A DNA stretch of 64,000 nt. Origin: Crocosphaera sp. UHCC 0190 (GTDB lineage: Bacteria; Cyanobacteriota; Cyanobacteriia; Cyanobacteriales; Microcystaceae). Positions 56,490 through 63,792 of this stretch are shown piece after piece. Both the position numbers and the translations under genes were made by a program. The notes under the pieces are model-generated. The model had not been told where the DNA came from. It made no database searches and saw only the letters and a program-made list of their open reading frames with translations. Position 1 is the stretch's first letter; every line of letters starts with the position of its first letter. Where the stretch lies: the NCBI RefSeq assembly GCF_034932065.1, contig NZ_JAYGHP010000004.1, positions 62,001 to 126,000 of the forward strand. The letters run 5' to 3'.

Positions 56490-56644
56490 GGCTCTCCCGA
56501 CATCATGGAGAAAAATGTTTGTTTATGTTACATTATGGGCGCAAGCGTTGCGCCCCTACAGTGGGATAAATTTCGTTTTTGTAGGGGCGTATGGCATACG
56601 CCCTTTTTCGATAAGATGCGCTTATCACCATAAGTACGGGAGCC
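56490..56644. mobile_element. GGCTCTCCCG-ended small element, copy 2
   Basis: 155 bp. The left end GGCTCTCCCGACATC and right end CTTATCACCATAAGTA then CGGGAGCC match the element inside the PEP-CTERM gene at 35558-35722. The centre differs: two facing GTAGGGG-type hairpins, GGGCGCAAGCGTTGCGCCC with CTAC (about 56537-56559) and GTAGGGGCGTATGGCATACG with CCC (56581-56603). It lies 7 nt after purB. No ORF; target duplication not clear. Confidence 0.7.
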
Positions 56645-56651
56645 AAAAATA

Positions 56652-57025
56652 TTAAGCTTTATTAGCTTTCTTTTGAGCAAGTTTACGATTGAAAGCAGTA
56701 CCGAAAGCAAGAGCAGCAACAGCACCAAGCATAGTTAAAGGTAAGGATTGGGGGTAGTGTTAGAGTTAGGGAATAGATTAACGACACTATTAGTCGCTAA
56801 TACGCTTGTTTTTGTGCTATCTAATAAGTCAATGGTTAAATCAAAATCCCGTGAAAAAGGTTGTGAAACTCCTCCATTGGTAAAAATATAGGCATCAAGA
56901 CTAATTTCACTTAAGTTTATCGCTTGTGAACCAACTGCTACAGTAATATCAGTCGTCCAAGGCCCTCCAGTGTGCAGGTTGCGATTGACTGCAAATAGGT
57001 TTTGTGTATCCGTAGTATCAAACAA
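56652..57025 (-). pseudogene. PEP-CTERM protein gene, 5'-truncated and frameshifted
   Basis: The open part (57025-56735) starts directly with mature-type sequence (FDTTDTQNLFAVNRNLHTGG) from a TTG and has no signal peptide. It ends early at NTTPNPYL. In a shifted frame the DNA continues as LPLTMLGAVAALAFGTAF then NRKLAQKKANKA and a TAA at 56652-56654, a clear PEP-CTERM helix and basic tail. So both the start and the PEP motif junction are lost. A C-tract promoter lies directly upstream, implying deletion of the leader region. Confidence 0.7.
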
Positions 57026-57033
57026 ATTAAAAG

Positions 57034-57060
57034 TGTATATAAGAGAAGGGGGGAAGTCAA
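57034..57060 (-). promoter_or_regulatory. C-tract promoter-like element, copy 3
   Basis: On the minus strand, TTGACT (57055-57060) is followed by TCCCCCC, TTCTCT and TATATACA. It matches the copies at 35048 and 59624 in the -35 box and C run but not in the GTGCTA block. It sits about 10 nt from the truncated PEP-CTERM pseudogene. Confidence 0.45.
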
Positions 57061-57093
57061 GGGTAAATTTATCTTTTTAGAATTATATATATT

Positions 57094-57255
57094 TTGCAAG
57101 GAAAGGAATATATTAGTAGCAATAAAAGCTCAATATTTCCTCAATTTAATCTCGTTGAAAAAATTCCAGAAACCTTACAATCTGCCCAAAAAATAGGGAG
57201 TGCCAAAGCATTAAAAAAGTTTCGGATCTGGGTTCAACAAATAATTAATCACTAA
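57094..57255 (+). pseudogene. 3' fragment of an Uma2-family-like gene
   Basis: An open stretch with no good start reads GKEYISSNKSSIFPQFNLVE then KIPETLQSAQKIGSAKALKK and ends FRIWVQQIINH, stop at 57253-57255. The pattern 'FP.L.LV..IP..L..A...G...AL..FR.WV' resembles the end of a subset of Uma2 proteins. Probably a relic left by a rearrangement. The family link is from memory. Confidence 0.4.
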
Positions 57256-57322
57256 ATCGGTAATTTATTGTAAAATAGGAGGCCGTGATTAAAAGTATAA
57301 TTAAGTCTAAGGAGTAGGAACA

Positions 57323-57781
57323 ATGGCCAAACGAGTTCAAGTAGTATTGAATCAACCCATCAATAAATTAGGGAAAATTGGCGATCTTGTGGAAGTAGCC
57401 CCAGGATATGCGAGAAATTACCTCATTCCCCAAAAATTAGGGGTTATGGCGACACCTGGTATTCTCAAACAGGTAGAACAACGTAGAGCAAAAGAAAAAG
57501 AGCGTCTCTTAGCCGAAAAACAAGAAGCACAATCACGGAAAACAGCCCTCGAAACCATTGGACGCTTCACCATTCGCAAGCAAGTTGGGGAAGGGGAAGC
57601 CATTTTTGGTACTGTTACCAACCAAGATGTTGCTGATGCAATTCAAACAGCGACTAACCAAGAAGTAGATCGTCGTGGTATTACTTTACCCGAAATTAGT
57701 CAAACTGGGTTCTATAAAGCTACCGTTAAACTTCATCCTGAAGTCAGTGCTGAAGTGGAAATTCAAGTTGCACCCCTCTAG
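57323..57781 (+). CDS. rplI: 50S ribosomal protein L9
   Basis: 152 aa. The N-terminal rRNA-binding domain has [20 protein letters not shown] and [16 protein letters not shown] (the L9 signature). A long connecting helix rich in Lys, Glu and Arg joins the C-terminal domain ([19 protein letters not shown]). AAGGAG precedes the ATG. The upstream neighbourhood is decayed DNA, so rplI must carry its own promoter. Confidence 0.97.
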   Translation: MAKRVQVVLNQPINKLGKIGDLVEVAPGYARNYLIPQKLGVMATPGILKQVEQRRAKEKERLLAEKQEAQSRKTALETIGRFTIRKQVGEGEAIFGTVTNQDVADAIQTATNQEVDRRGITLPEISQTGFYKATVKLHPEVSAEVEIQVAPL

Positions 57782-57898
57782 AATATTGAGGATTTTTGAT
57801 TGTGCATACTTAAGCTAAAGCGCATTTAAAATGCGTTTTAGCCAGGCCAAAGGCACTTAAAAAGAAATATTATATTCCACATGATATACAGATTTCTC

Positions 57899-57938
57899 GT
57901 AGGGGTTTAACACTGTTAAACCGACACACTGTTAAACC
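57899..57938. repeat. GTAGGGG-type repeat with duplicated right arm
   Basis: GTAGGGGTTTAACACTGTTA continues AACC to form a hairpin (GGTTTAACA/TGTTAAACC), and the right arm is then repeated after GACACAC (CTGTTAAACC). It lies 12 nt before the multi-hairpin element at 57951. Confidence 0.65.
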
Positions 57939-57950
57939 ATTGGCATAAAT

Positions 57951-58137
57951 GGTTCTACCGAACCTACCATGTAAAACTATTAGAAATTATACGCTTAAAC
58001 CCTTAAGGGTTAAGCTATAAAGACAAAACCCGCCTACGCGGGTTTAATTTAGCCTCCGAAGGGAGGCTTCGTTTATATAGCATCAGACTTTAGTCTGTCT
58101 GTCGATGTTAATTTAACATAACAAGTTCGGTAGAACC
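57951..58137 (+). mobile_element. 187-bp multi-hairpin element, copy 2 (non-coding, 8-bp target duplication)
   Basis: Inverted ends GGTTCTACCGAAC and GTTCGGTAGAACC, flanked by a perfect 8-bp direct repeat GCATAAAT (57943-57950 and 58138-58145). Four hairpins follow in order: 57994-58014 (CTTAA-A-CCC/GGG-TTAAG, bulged A), 58026-58045 (AAACCCGC-ctac-GCGGGTTT), 58051-58068 (AGCCTCC-gaag-GGAGGCT) and 58085-58096 (AGACT-tt-AGTCT). Compared with copy 1 (15835-16022, other strand), the distances from the ends (43 and 41 nt), the spacers (11, 5 or 6, 16 nt), stem lengths and loop lengths are conserved, while three of the four stems differ in sequence. No ORF. Confidence 0.88.
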
Positions 58138-58227
58138 GCATAAATAAAGGACATAATACTATTATGTCCCTACGTAAGTCTTTATCCTTTGATTAGATCA
58201 TTGATATTAACAAGCAAGATAGTTGTG

Positions 58228-59154
58228 TTACCTAGAAGAAAAAGGAACCACATCATGAAAACGACTAATATCAATATAATACTTACCGTCAGGCGATCGC
58301 CTGAAAATATCAACTAATTTCTGATCCCATAAAATTTGTTGATGATTATAAAAATAACGGGCATGAATAGTTTGAGAAAAGGTTTCATCAAGTCCCGTTA
58401 ATGTCACCCAAAGTTCTGTTTCTTCTTCTGCTAGTAACTCAGAAGATGTCCCAAATAACGGACTTTTTTCATCAATGGGGTGCATTATTTGCCAACTTAA
58501 TCCAAAAATTGGGGTCTGCGATCGCAATAATTCAAGGTCATAAAAACGACGCATATAATGACCTTCACTACTGATTTCATTACGAACTAAACTAACGCGA
58601 ATTTGCGCCTCTAAAATTTGATTTTCTCGTTGGTTAGCTGCGCGAAATATCAGAGTAGGAACCCCATTGAAAGGACAAATAACCGCCACTTGACTAAACA
58701 AAACTCTAGCAGTGGGACGAGAAAACCTGGCAAACATTAACCCTGTTAAAATAGTTAATAATAATAGTCCTGTCCATACTTCTAAGGTAACTAAAATTTG
58801 AGCATAGAGGGTTTCAGGATACATTGAACCATAACCCACAGTAGATAAGGTTTGAATACTAAAGAAAAAAGCATCTTTAAATGATCCTGATTTCGCGTTA
58901 ACAATACCTTCTCCTGTGGTTAAATAAGCAGAAGCAAAGATAATATTAATCCCCAAATAAAAAATAGTAGTTAATAGCAAAAATCTTGGCCAAGAAAGGG
59001 CTAATAACCAATGATATAAATCATTTCTTGCTGGATGAAGTAAATCGATTTGTTGTAGCGGGTTTTTCGGTTTTATTGGTTTTAAAGAAGATTTGTTTCG
59101 GAAAAAAAAGTGATCTCCTCGAAACAATATTTTTTGGAGTTTAAAGTTTTTCAT
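58228..59154 (-). CDS. Inward-rectifier-type (Kir/KirBac) potassium channel
   Basis: 308 aa: a basic N-terminus, two membrane helices flanking a pore with the filter TLSTVGYGSMYP, then a Kir-type cytoplasmic beta-sandwich domain (RVLFSQVAVICPFNGVPTLI, RAANQRENQILEAQIRVSL, FDLEL-like FYDLELLRSQTP, LSWQIMHPIDEKSPL). This is the full KirBac layout. The ATG start shares one base with the stop of a toxin remnant (TAATG), so it is now translationally downstream of an antitoxin gene. Confidence 0.92.
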   Translation of the reverse strand: MKNFKLQKILFRGDHFFFRNKSSLKPIKPKNPLQQIDLLHPARNDLYHWLLALSWPRFLLLTTIFYLGINIIFASAYLTTGEGIVNAKSGSFKDAFFFSIQTLSTVGYGSMYPETLYAQILVTLEVWTGLLLLTILTGLMFARFSRPTARVLFSQVAVICPFNGVPTLIFRAANQRENQILEAQIRVSLVRNEISSEGHYMRRFYDLELLRSQTPIFGLSWQIMHPIDEKSPLFGTSSELLAEEETELWVTLTGLDETFSQTIHARYFYNHQQILWDQKLVDIFRRSPDGKYYIDISRFHDVVPFSSR

Positions 59155-59210
59155 TATACTGTTTCTTTATCTTTTTTTGCCTCTTTAGTAAAGCGAACTT
59201 CATACACCAT
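59154..59210 (-). pseudogene. 18-codon remnant of a RelE/ParE-type toxin gene
   Basis: Starts with an ATG overlapping the antitoxin stop (TAATG), the normal toxin-antitoxin coupling, and reads MVYEVRFTKEAKKDKETV then TAA. The first 13 residues look like the beginning of RelE/YoeB-fold toxins. The remaining ~70 residues are absent; the Kir channel gene begins at the stop. Identification rests on a short stretch plus the gene order. Confidence 0.55.
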
Positions 59211-59473
59211 TAATCAATATCTCCCAATACTTCATCTAGGGAATAGGTGTCATTTTTGGCAATTTGTTGTAAGGATCTTTGTAAGCTTTCTCTTAAGTCT
59301 GGAATAGAAAGTAATTCGATGGTTTCTTGGAGACTTTCATAACTTTTTTGAGAAATGAGAATAGCAGAATCTTGTTGACTTTCTATTTCATATATTTTAT
59401 TTTCTTCGATAACCGATTTAACGAGGTTCATCAAATCTTCTGAGAGATGGGTGATTTTTAGCTTTTCCATCAT
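59210..59473 (-). CDS. Phd/YefM-type antitoxin, now without a full toxin
   Basis: 87 aa. An N-terminal DNA-binding-type region is followed by SAILISQKSYESLQETIELL and SIPDLRESLQRSLQQ, the usual Phd/YefM pattern (AVLIS...Y..L.ET..LL). The acidic end SLDEVLGDID would neutralise the toxin. The start has two adjacent ATGs. The downstream toxin is a remnant, so the gene is an orphan antitoxin or autoregulator. Confidence 0.7.
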   Translation of the reverse strand: MMEKLKITHLSEDLMNLVKSVIEENKIYEIESQQDSAILISQKSYESLQETIELLSIPDLRESLQRSLQQIAKNDTYSLDEVLGDID

Positions 59474-59623
59474 GTAAATTTCTACTGCTGGTTAAATGTA
59501 TCCAGTAACATCATATCGTTTTAGCTTTAATCTTTTCCCTTCAGTCTTATCACCCAGTAATCTAGAATACATCCCCTTAATATGCCCTAATCGCTTAAAT
59601 TATATTAATTTTCCAGAAAATAC

Positions 59624-59651
59624 TTGACTTTCCCCCCCCCCGTGCTAGGTT
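59624..59651 (+). promoter_or_regulatory. C-tract promoter-like element of PEP-CTERM gene, copy 2
   Basis: TTGACT (59624-59629), then TT and ten C, then GTGC and TAGGTT (59646-59651), spacing 16 nt. The shared frame with 35048 is AAAATACTTGACTT, C run, GTGCTA, GGTTGCG. About 36 nt before the PEP-CTERM start. Confidence 0.55.
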
Positions 59652-59687
59652 GCGCTGAAAGCCATTATTTTTTGTTGAGGAGCAATC

Positions 59688-60200
59688 ATGTCTTTAAAAA
59701 CGTCTTTAGCTGTTGCGGCTACCGCCATTAGTTTAACTGCCTTCACCTCTCCTGCTCAAGCTGCTTTGTTCAATTTTTCCTATACTTTAATTGGTGGGGA
59801 TGTTCTCTCTGGGATGTTGGATGGAGATGTGCAAGGAGACGGAGACACAGTGAGTGTTAACTCTATCTCTATGCCCCTGTTTAATGGCGTTGCTGGCCCT
59901 GATTTGCCTTTTGTCGTTAGTAATAGCGCAGGGCCGAGCTTACCTGCAACCGTCAGTTTTAGTGGTTCTGTGATGGATATCATTGCTTGTACTAACTCAG
60001 ACTGTGGTGATGGTTTTCTGTTTGATGGGTCCATGTACATTAGTGGTGTGTCTTACGGTGATGCTTTTGAACCATACAACCCTAACAACTGGAGCTTAAC
60101 AGCTAAAGCAACTGAAGCAGTCCCCGAACCTGGTAGCGTTGTTGCCTTATTAGGTTTAGGGTTAGGCGCATTGGCTTTGAATGGCAAAAAACAAGCTTAA
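59688..60200 (+). CDS. PEP-CTERM sorting-domain protein
   Basis: 170 aa. The signal peptide (SLAVAATAISLTAFTSPAQA) is followed by a beta-rich mature part (FNFSYTLIGGDVLSGMLDG...) and the PEP-CTERM signal: AVPEPGSVVALLGLGLGALA then LNGKKQA. It is expected to be exported and processed by an exosortase, which is not in this window. GAGGAG precedes the ATG; the C-tract promoter lies upstream and a hairpin terminator downstream, so it is a self-contained unit. Confidence 0.85.
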   Translation: MSLKTSLAVAATAISLTAFTSPAQAALFNFSYTLIGGDVLSGMLDGDVQGDGDTVSVNSISMPLFNGVAGPDLPFVVSNSAGPSLPATVSFSGSVMDIIACTNSDCGDGFLFDGSMYISGVSYGDAFEPYNPNNWSLTAKATEAVPEPGSVVALLGLGLGALALNGKKQA

Positions 60201-60232
60201 TTTATGGTTATTCTCGATAATTAAATTTGTGG

Positions 60233-60258
60233 GGGTTAACGGTGTTAACCCTTATTTT
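60233..60258 (+). terminator. Hairpin terminator after the PEP-CTERM gene
   Basis: GGGTTAAC and GTTAACCC pair perfectly across GGT, followed by TTATTTTT. Confidence 0.7.
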
Positions 60259-60366
60259 TGGTTGTGATGACACTTTTTACGGTTGCTACTTTTTGAAAAT
60301 TCATTTAGACTTAAAAGTATAGTTTCTTGATTGTTTTTAACACACATAAAATGATTCAAAAATCCC

Positions 60367-60618
60367 ATGATTAATAGTATCAAACAAAAAGCGATTGTCG
60401 GTAAAAATGGCAAAATTGAACTCTCAGAAACCGAGTTAGAAGAAGGGTCGATAGTAGAGGTTATTGTCCTAGTAGAATCTTTAACAGAAGAAGACGAAAC
60501 TGATTATTTATTACGTTCTCAAGCTAATAAGAAACAGTTGCTTGACGCATTAGAAAATGTCAAACAAGGTCAAGTGATTTCTGTGGATTTGCATGAATAT
60601 GAGAAAAGTTTCCTTTGA
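60367..60618 (+). CDS. Small antitoxin-like protein
   Basis: 83 aa. The N-terminal half, SIKQKAIVGKNGKIELSETE then LEEGSIVEVIVLVE, resembles the small beta-rich antitoxins that pair with Txe/YoeB-type toxins in cyanobacteria. It continues with ANKKQLLDALENVKQGQVIS and ends EYEKSFL. The stop overlaps the next ORF by 20 nt, as in toxin-antitoxin pairs, but that ORF is a chimera. The assignment is moderate. Confidence 0.55.
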   Translation: MINSIKQKAIVGKNGKIELSETELEEGSIVEVIVLVESLTEEDETDYLLRSQANKKQLLDALENVKQGQVISVDLHEYEKSFL

Positions 60619-60748
60619 AATGAAAGCCTTTGAACAATTGCAAATACATATTACCCCAGAACTTCACCGTAAACTTGCTATTGAAGCTACCGAAAATAAA
60701 GTAAGTTTAAATGGTTATGTGAGCCGTAAATTAGCTGCTAATTCTTGA
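60599..60748 (+). pseudogene. Chimeric 49-codon ORF: toxin-like start joined to HicB-like end
   Basis: Starts at an ATG overlapping the antitoxin gene. Residues 1-14 (MRKVSFEMKAFEQL) look like the first residues of Txe/YoeB toxins, in the expected place. Residues 15-49 (QIHITPELHRKLAIEATENK, VSLNGYVSRKLAANS) look like the C-terminal ribbon-helix-helix of HicB-type antitoxins. The junction suggests a deletion fused two toxin-antitoxin loci. A 49-aa protein could still be made. Confidence 0.5.
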
Positions 60749-60809
60749 TATTTATTGATTTTCATTTATAATTTAAAGTTAATTCTAAACAATTAGTTAG
60801 AGGAAAAAA

Positions 60810-61772
60810 ATGCCTAGTTATCCTGGAATTTCAAGTGAAGCGTTTCGTCATCCCCTTGATAAACAAGCGGAACAAACTTTAAGAAGTGTTCCTGGTTTTG
60901 ATTTGGTTGCGACTAGCTTTATGGAATATCTCTATGAACGACCACAACAAATCTCTTTGATGGGCAATAGTATTAAAGTTGGCCCGAGGCAATATTCCAC
61001 ACTTTATGGAATTTTTCGAGAAGCGGTTTATGATTTAGATATTAGTCCTGAACCCTTAATTTATGTGAGTCAAAATCCCATTGCAAATGCTTATTCTTTA
61101 GGTAAACAGCAACCCTATATTGTCTTAAATGCGGGTCTTTTAGACTTATCTGATGAAATTGAATTAAGAACTGTAGTTGCCCATGAATTAGGTCATATAA
61201 AATGTGAACATAGTTTGTTAATTCAAATGGGAATTTGGGCGATGGGGGCCGCTTCTTTGCTGGGGGAATTAACTTTAGGTTTGGGAAATATTATTAGTAC
61301 AGGATTGATTTTTGCTTTTTATGAATGGCGAAGAAAAGCCGAATTATCAGCAGATCGCGCCGCTTTATTAGTGATAGATGATCCTGAACCTATTTTTAGA
61401 ATGATGATGAAAATGGCAGGAGGAAGTCATAAATATGCCCATGAATGTCATTTAGATGAGTTCTTAAAACAAGCAGAAAAATACAGAGAATTAGATGAAG
61501 ATGATCTCAATCAAGTCTATAAATTTTTGATTTATAATGGAGGGAATGGAGTCTTTTTATCCCATCCTTTTCCGGTTGATAGAGTTCATTATTTACAAAA
61601 TTGGGCTACTTCTAGGGAATATCAAGATATTCGCCAAGGTAACTATAAAAGGTCAGAAAAAAGTGGTTCTGTAGAAGTGGACACAAATAGTGAAGCTGAA
61701 AATTTGCGCCGACAAATTGAACAACTTCAGCAGGAAATTGAGAACTTAAAATCTCAAGATAATCAGGCATAA
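60810..61772 (+). CDS. M48-family metallopeptidase
   Basis: 320 aa. The zinc motif is H125-E126-L127-G128-H129 (VVAHELGHIKCEH), followed by two hydrophobic stretches (GIWAMGAASLLGELTLGL and ISTGLIFAFYEW) and the third-ligand block RRKAELSADRAALL. The C-terminus is an acidic helix with a coiled-coil (AENLRRQIEQLQQEIENLKS). It is probably a membrane-associated protease for damaged proteins. AGAGGA precedes the ATG. Confidence 0.88.
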   Translation: MPSYPGISSEAFRHPLDKQAEQTLRSVPGFDLVATSFMEYLYERPQQISLMGNSIKVGPRQYSTLYGIFREAVYDLDISPEPLIYVSQNPIANAYSLGKQQPYIVLNAGLLDLSDEIELRTVVAHELGHIKCEHSLLIQMGIWAMGAASLLGELTLGLGNIISTGLIFAFYEWRRKAELSADRAALLVIDDPEPIFRMMMKMAGGSHKYAHECHLDEFLKQAEKYRELDEDDLNQVYKFLIYNGGNGVFLSHPFPVDRVHYLQNWATSREYQDIRQGNYKRSEKSGSVEVDTNSEAENLRRQIEQLQQEIENLKSQDNQA

Positions 61773-62192
61773 ATAGTTTTAATAGTCAAAGCCTGTAGAG
61801 GCAATTCATCAATTGCCCCTACAATATTAATTTTGATCAAGGGCTTCTAGTTTAACCTGAATTAATTCTTGAATTTTCAGAATCACCCCTTATCTCCAAG
61901 GAAAAAAAGTTAGGGAATAAAGATATTTCTTAACAACACTTCTCAAGAAGAGATTGAGCTTTTGAATTGGGGCTTTGTAGACGCATCTTAAACTTAACAT
62001 AATCTGCTTGTTCGTGTCCTTTATTTTTGCTCATCCTGCCCAAAATTCACAAAAACTTGCTAATTTATTGATAATTGCTGAGATTGAAATTCCTACTCTC
62101 TATTAGCAAAGCTTAATTTTGTGTAATAACTTACCTTCTCTCAAAAAAGTTGTCGTTAAACTAGAGACTATCGAAGGAGCCAAGTAAAGCCT
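61773..62192. other. 420-bp intergenic region upstream of zwf
   Basis: Contains one GTAG-armed palindrome at its left end (61796-61823). The remainder is AT-rich with no recognised gene; GTAATAACTTAC near 62123 resembles half of an NtcA site but has the wrong spacing (6 instead of 8). Confidence 0.45.
61796..61823. repeat. GTAGGGG-type palindrome, CAATTCAT type
   Basis: GTAGAGGCAATTCA and TCAATTGCCCCTAC: 28 nt with two arm/centre mismatches, a partly decayed copy of the 13373-13400 type, 24 nt after the M48 gene. Confidence 0.8.
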
Positions 62193-63722
62193 ATGGTAAC
62201 GCTGCTAGAAAATCCCTTTCGCGTTGGATTACGCCAAGAAAGAACCCCAGAACCCTTAATACTCGTGATTTTTGGGGCTTCTGGCGATCTCACGCAACGC
62301 AAACTCGTTCCTGCCCTCTACAAAATGAAACAGGAACGACGACTACCCCCGGAATTAACCGTCGTTGGGGTAGCTCGTCGAGATTGGAGTCATGACTATT
62401 TTAGAGAACAAATGCGTCAGGGAATCGAAGAATTTTCTGACGGCATTGGTAGTGAAGAAATCTGGGCAGACTTTGCCGAAGGACTATACTACTGCTCCGG
62501 TAACATGGATGAAGCCGAGAGCTATCAAAAATTAAAAGTCTTTTTAGAAGAATTAGACGGCAAACGAGGAACCAGAGGCAACCGCGTCTTTTATCTTTCC
62601 GTTGCGCCTAATTTCTTCCCCCCTGGTATCAAACAACTAGGGGCTGCCGGGATGTTAAGTGATCCCATGAAACATCGTATTGTTATTGAAAAGCCCTTTG
62701 GAAAAGACCTCAGTTCCGCCCAGGTACTCAACCGCATTGTTCAAAAGGTTTGTAAAGAAGAACAAGTCTATCGCATTGACCACTACTTAGGGAAAGAAAC
62801 CGTTCAAAACCTCTTGGTGTTCCGGTTTGCCAATGCTATTTTTGAACCCTTGTGGAACCGTCAATTTGTCGATCATGTACAAATAACCGTTGCTGAAACC
62901 GTCGGGGTAGAAGATCGGGCCGGTTATTACGATCATTCTGGGGCCTTGCGGGATATGCTGCAAAATCACCTAATGCAGATATTCTGTTTAACGGCAATGG
63001 ATGCTCCCAACGCCCTCAGTGCTGACAGTATCCGTAACGAAAAAGTCAAGGTACTGCAAGCCACCCATTTAGCCGATATTCATAACCTGGAAAAATCAGC
63101 CATTCGGGGACAATATAAAGCAGGGTGGATGAAAGGAAAACCCGTCGCAGGGTATCTCGAAGAACCGGGAGTTGACCCCAATTCTTCAACTCCCACCTAT
63201 GTGGCCATGAAACTGATGATCGATAACTGGCGATGGACAGGGGTTCCCTTCTATCTGAGAACAGGAAAACGCTTACCCAAAAAAGTTAGCGAGATCACCA
63301 TTCAATTCAAAGATGTCCCCTTACACATTTTCCAATCAGCGGCCAATCAAAGCATTCCCAATATCTTGAGTATGCGGATACAACCCAATGAAGGAATTGC
63401 GCTGAGGTTTGAAGCCAAAATGCCAGGGTCAGAACTACGCACCCGCACCGTAGAAATGGACTTTGACTATGGTTCCTCCTTTGGAATGACCAGTGCTGAT
63501 GCTTATCATCGTCTCCTATTGGATGCCATGTTAGGAGATCAAACCCTCTTTACCCGTGCTGATGAGGTAGAAGAAGCCTGGCGCGTGGTAACGCCTGTTC
63601 TCTCCGCTTGGGATGGCCCGGCAGAACCCAATAGCGTTCCCCAATATGAAGCCGGAACCTGGGAACCCGCAGAAGCCGAATTCTTGATTAACCGTGATGG
63701 CCGTCGTTGGCGACGCTTGTAA
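62193..63722 (+). CDS. zwf: Glucose-6-phosphate 1-dehydrogenase
   Basis: 509 aa. It oxidises glucose-6-phosphate with NADP+ at the entry of the oxidative pentose phosphate pathway, the main route for dark carbohydrate use in cyanobacteria. The nucleotide motif is [17 protein letters not shown], the catalytic block [13 protein letters not shown], and [10 protein letters not shown] is the conserved substrate segment. It is followed by opcA, its allosteric activator and assembly protein, the typical cyanobacterial order. Confidence 0.96.
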   Translation: MVTLLENPFRVGLRQERTPEPLILVIFGASGDLTQRKLVPALYKMKQERRLPPELTVVGVARRDWSHDYFREQMRQGIEEFSDGIGSEEIWADFAEGLYYCSGNMDEAESYQKLKVFLEELDGKRGTRGNRVFYLSVAPNFFPPGIKQLGAAGMLSDPMKHRIVIEKPFGKDLSSAQVLNRIVQKVCKEEQVYRIDHYLGKETVQNLLVFRFANAIFEPLWNRQFVDHVQITVAETVGVEDRAGYYDHSGALRDMLQNHLMQIFCLTAMDAPNALSADSIRNEKVKVLQATHLADIHNLEKSAIRGQYKAGWMKGKPVAGYLEEPGVDPNSSTPTYVAMKLMIDNWRWTGVPFYLRTGKRLPKKVSEITIQFKDVPLHIFQSAANQSIPNILSMRIQPNEGIALRFEAKMPGSELRTRTVEMDFDYGSSFGMTSADAYHRLLLDAMLGDQTLFTRADEVEEAWRVVTPVLSAWDGPAEPNSVPQYEAGTWEPAEAEFLINRDGRRWRRL

Positions 63723-63728
63723 TGTTCT

Positions 63729-63756
63729 GTAGGGGCGAACGGCCGTTCGCCTCTAC
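63729..63756. repeat. GTAGGGG-armed palindrome, CGAACGG type, between zwf and opcA
   Basis: GTAGGGGCGAACGG and CCGTTCGCCTCTAC: 28 nt with one position that would be a G-U pair in RNA. It starts 7 nt after the zwf stop. Confidence 0.87.
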
Positions 63757-63792
63757 AAAAATATCAAATTCCCAGTAACTCCCCAAACAGCT

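Noticed and set aside
57002-57196. 64-codon plus-strand open frame starting in the PEP-CTERM pseudogene
   Set aside because: It crosses the promoter and the antisense of the pseudogene, has no Shine-Dalgarno, and a different frame (57094-57255) has the family-like sequence.
59780-60040. 86-codon minus-strand open frame opposite the PEP-CTERM gene
   Set aside because: Shadow of a gene with clear signal peptide, PEP-CTERM tail, promoter and terminator.
62120-62135. NtcA-like site GTAATAACTTAC before zwf
   Set aside because: The spacing between GTA and TAC is 6 nt instead of the required 8.
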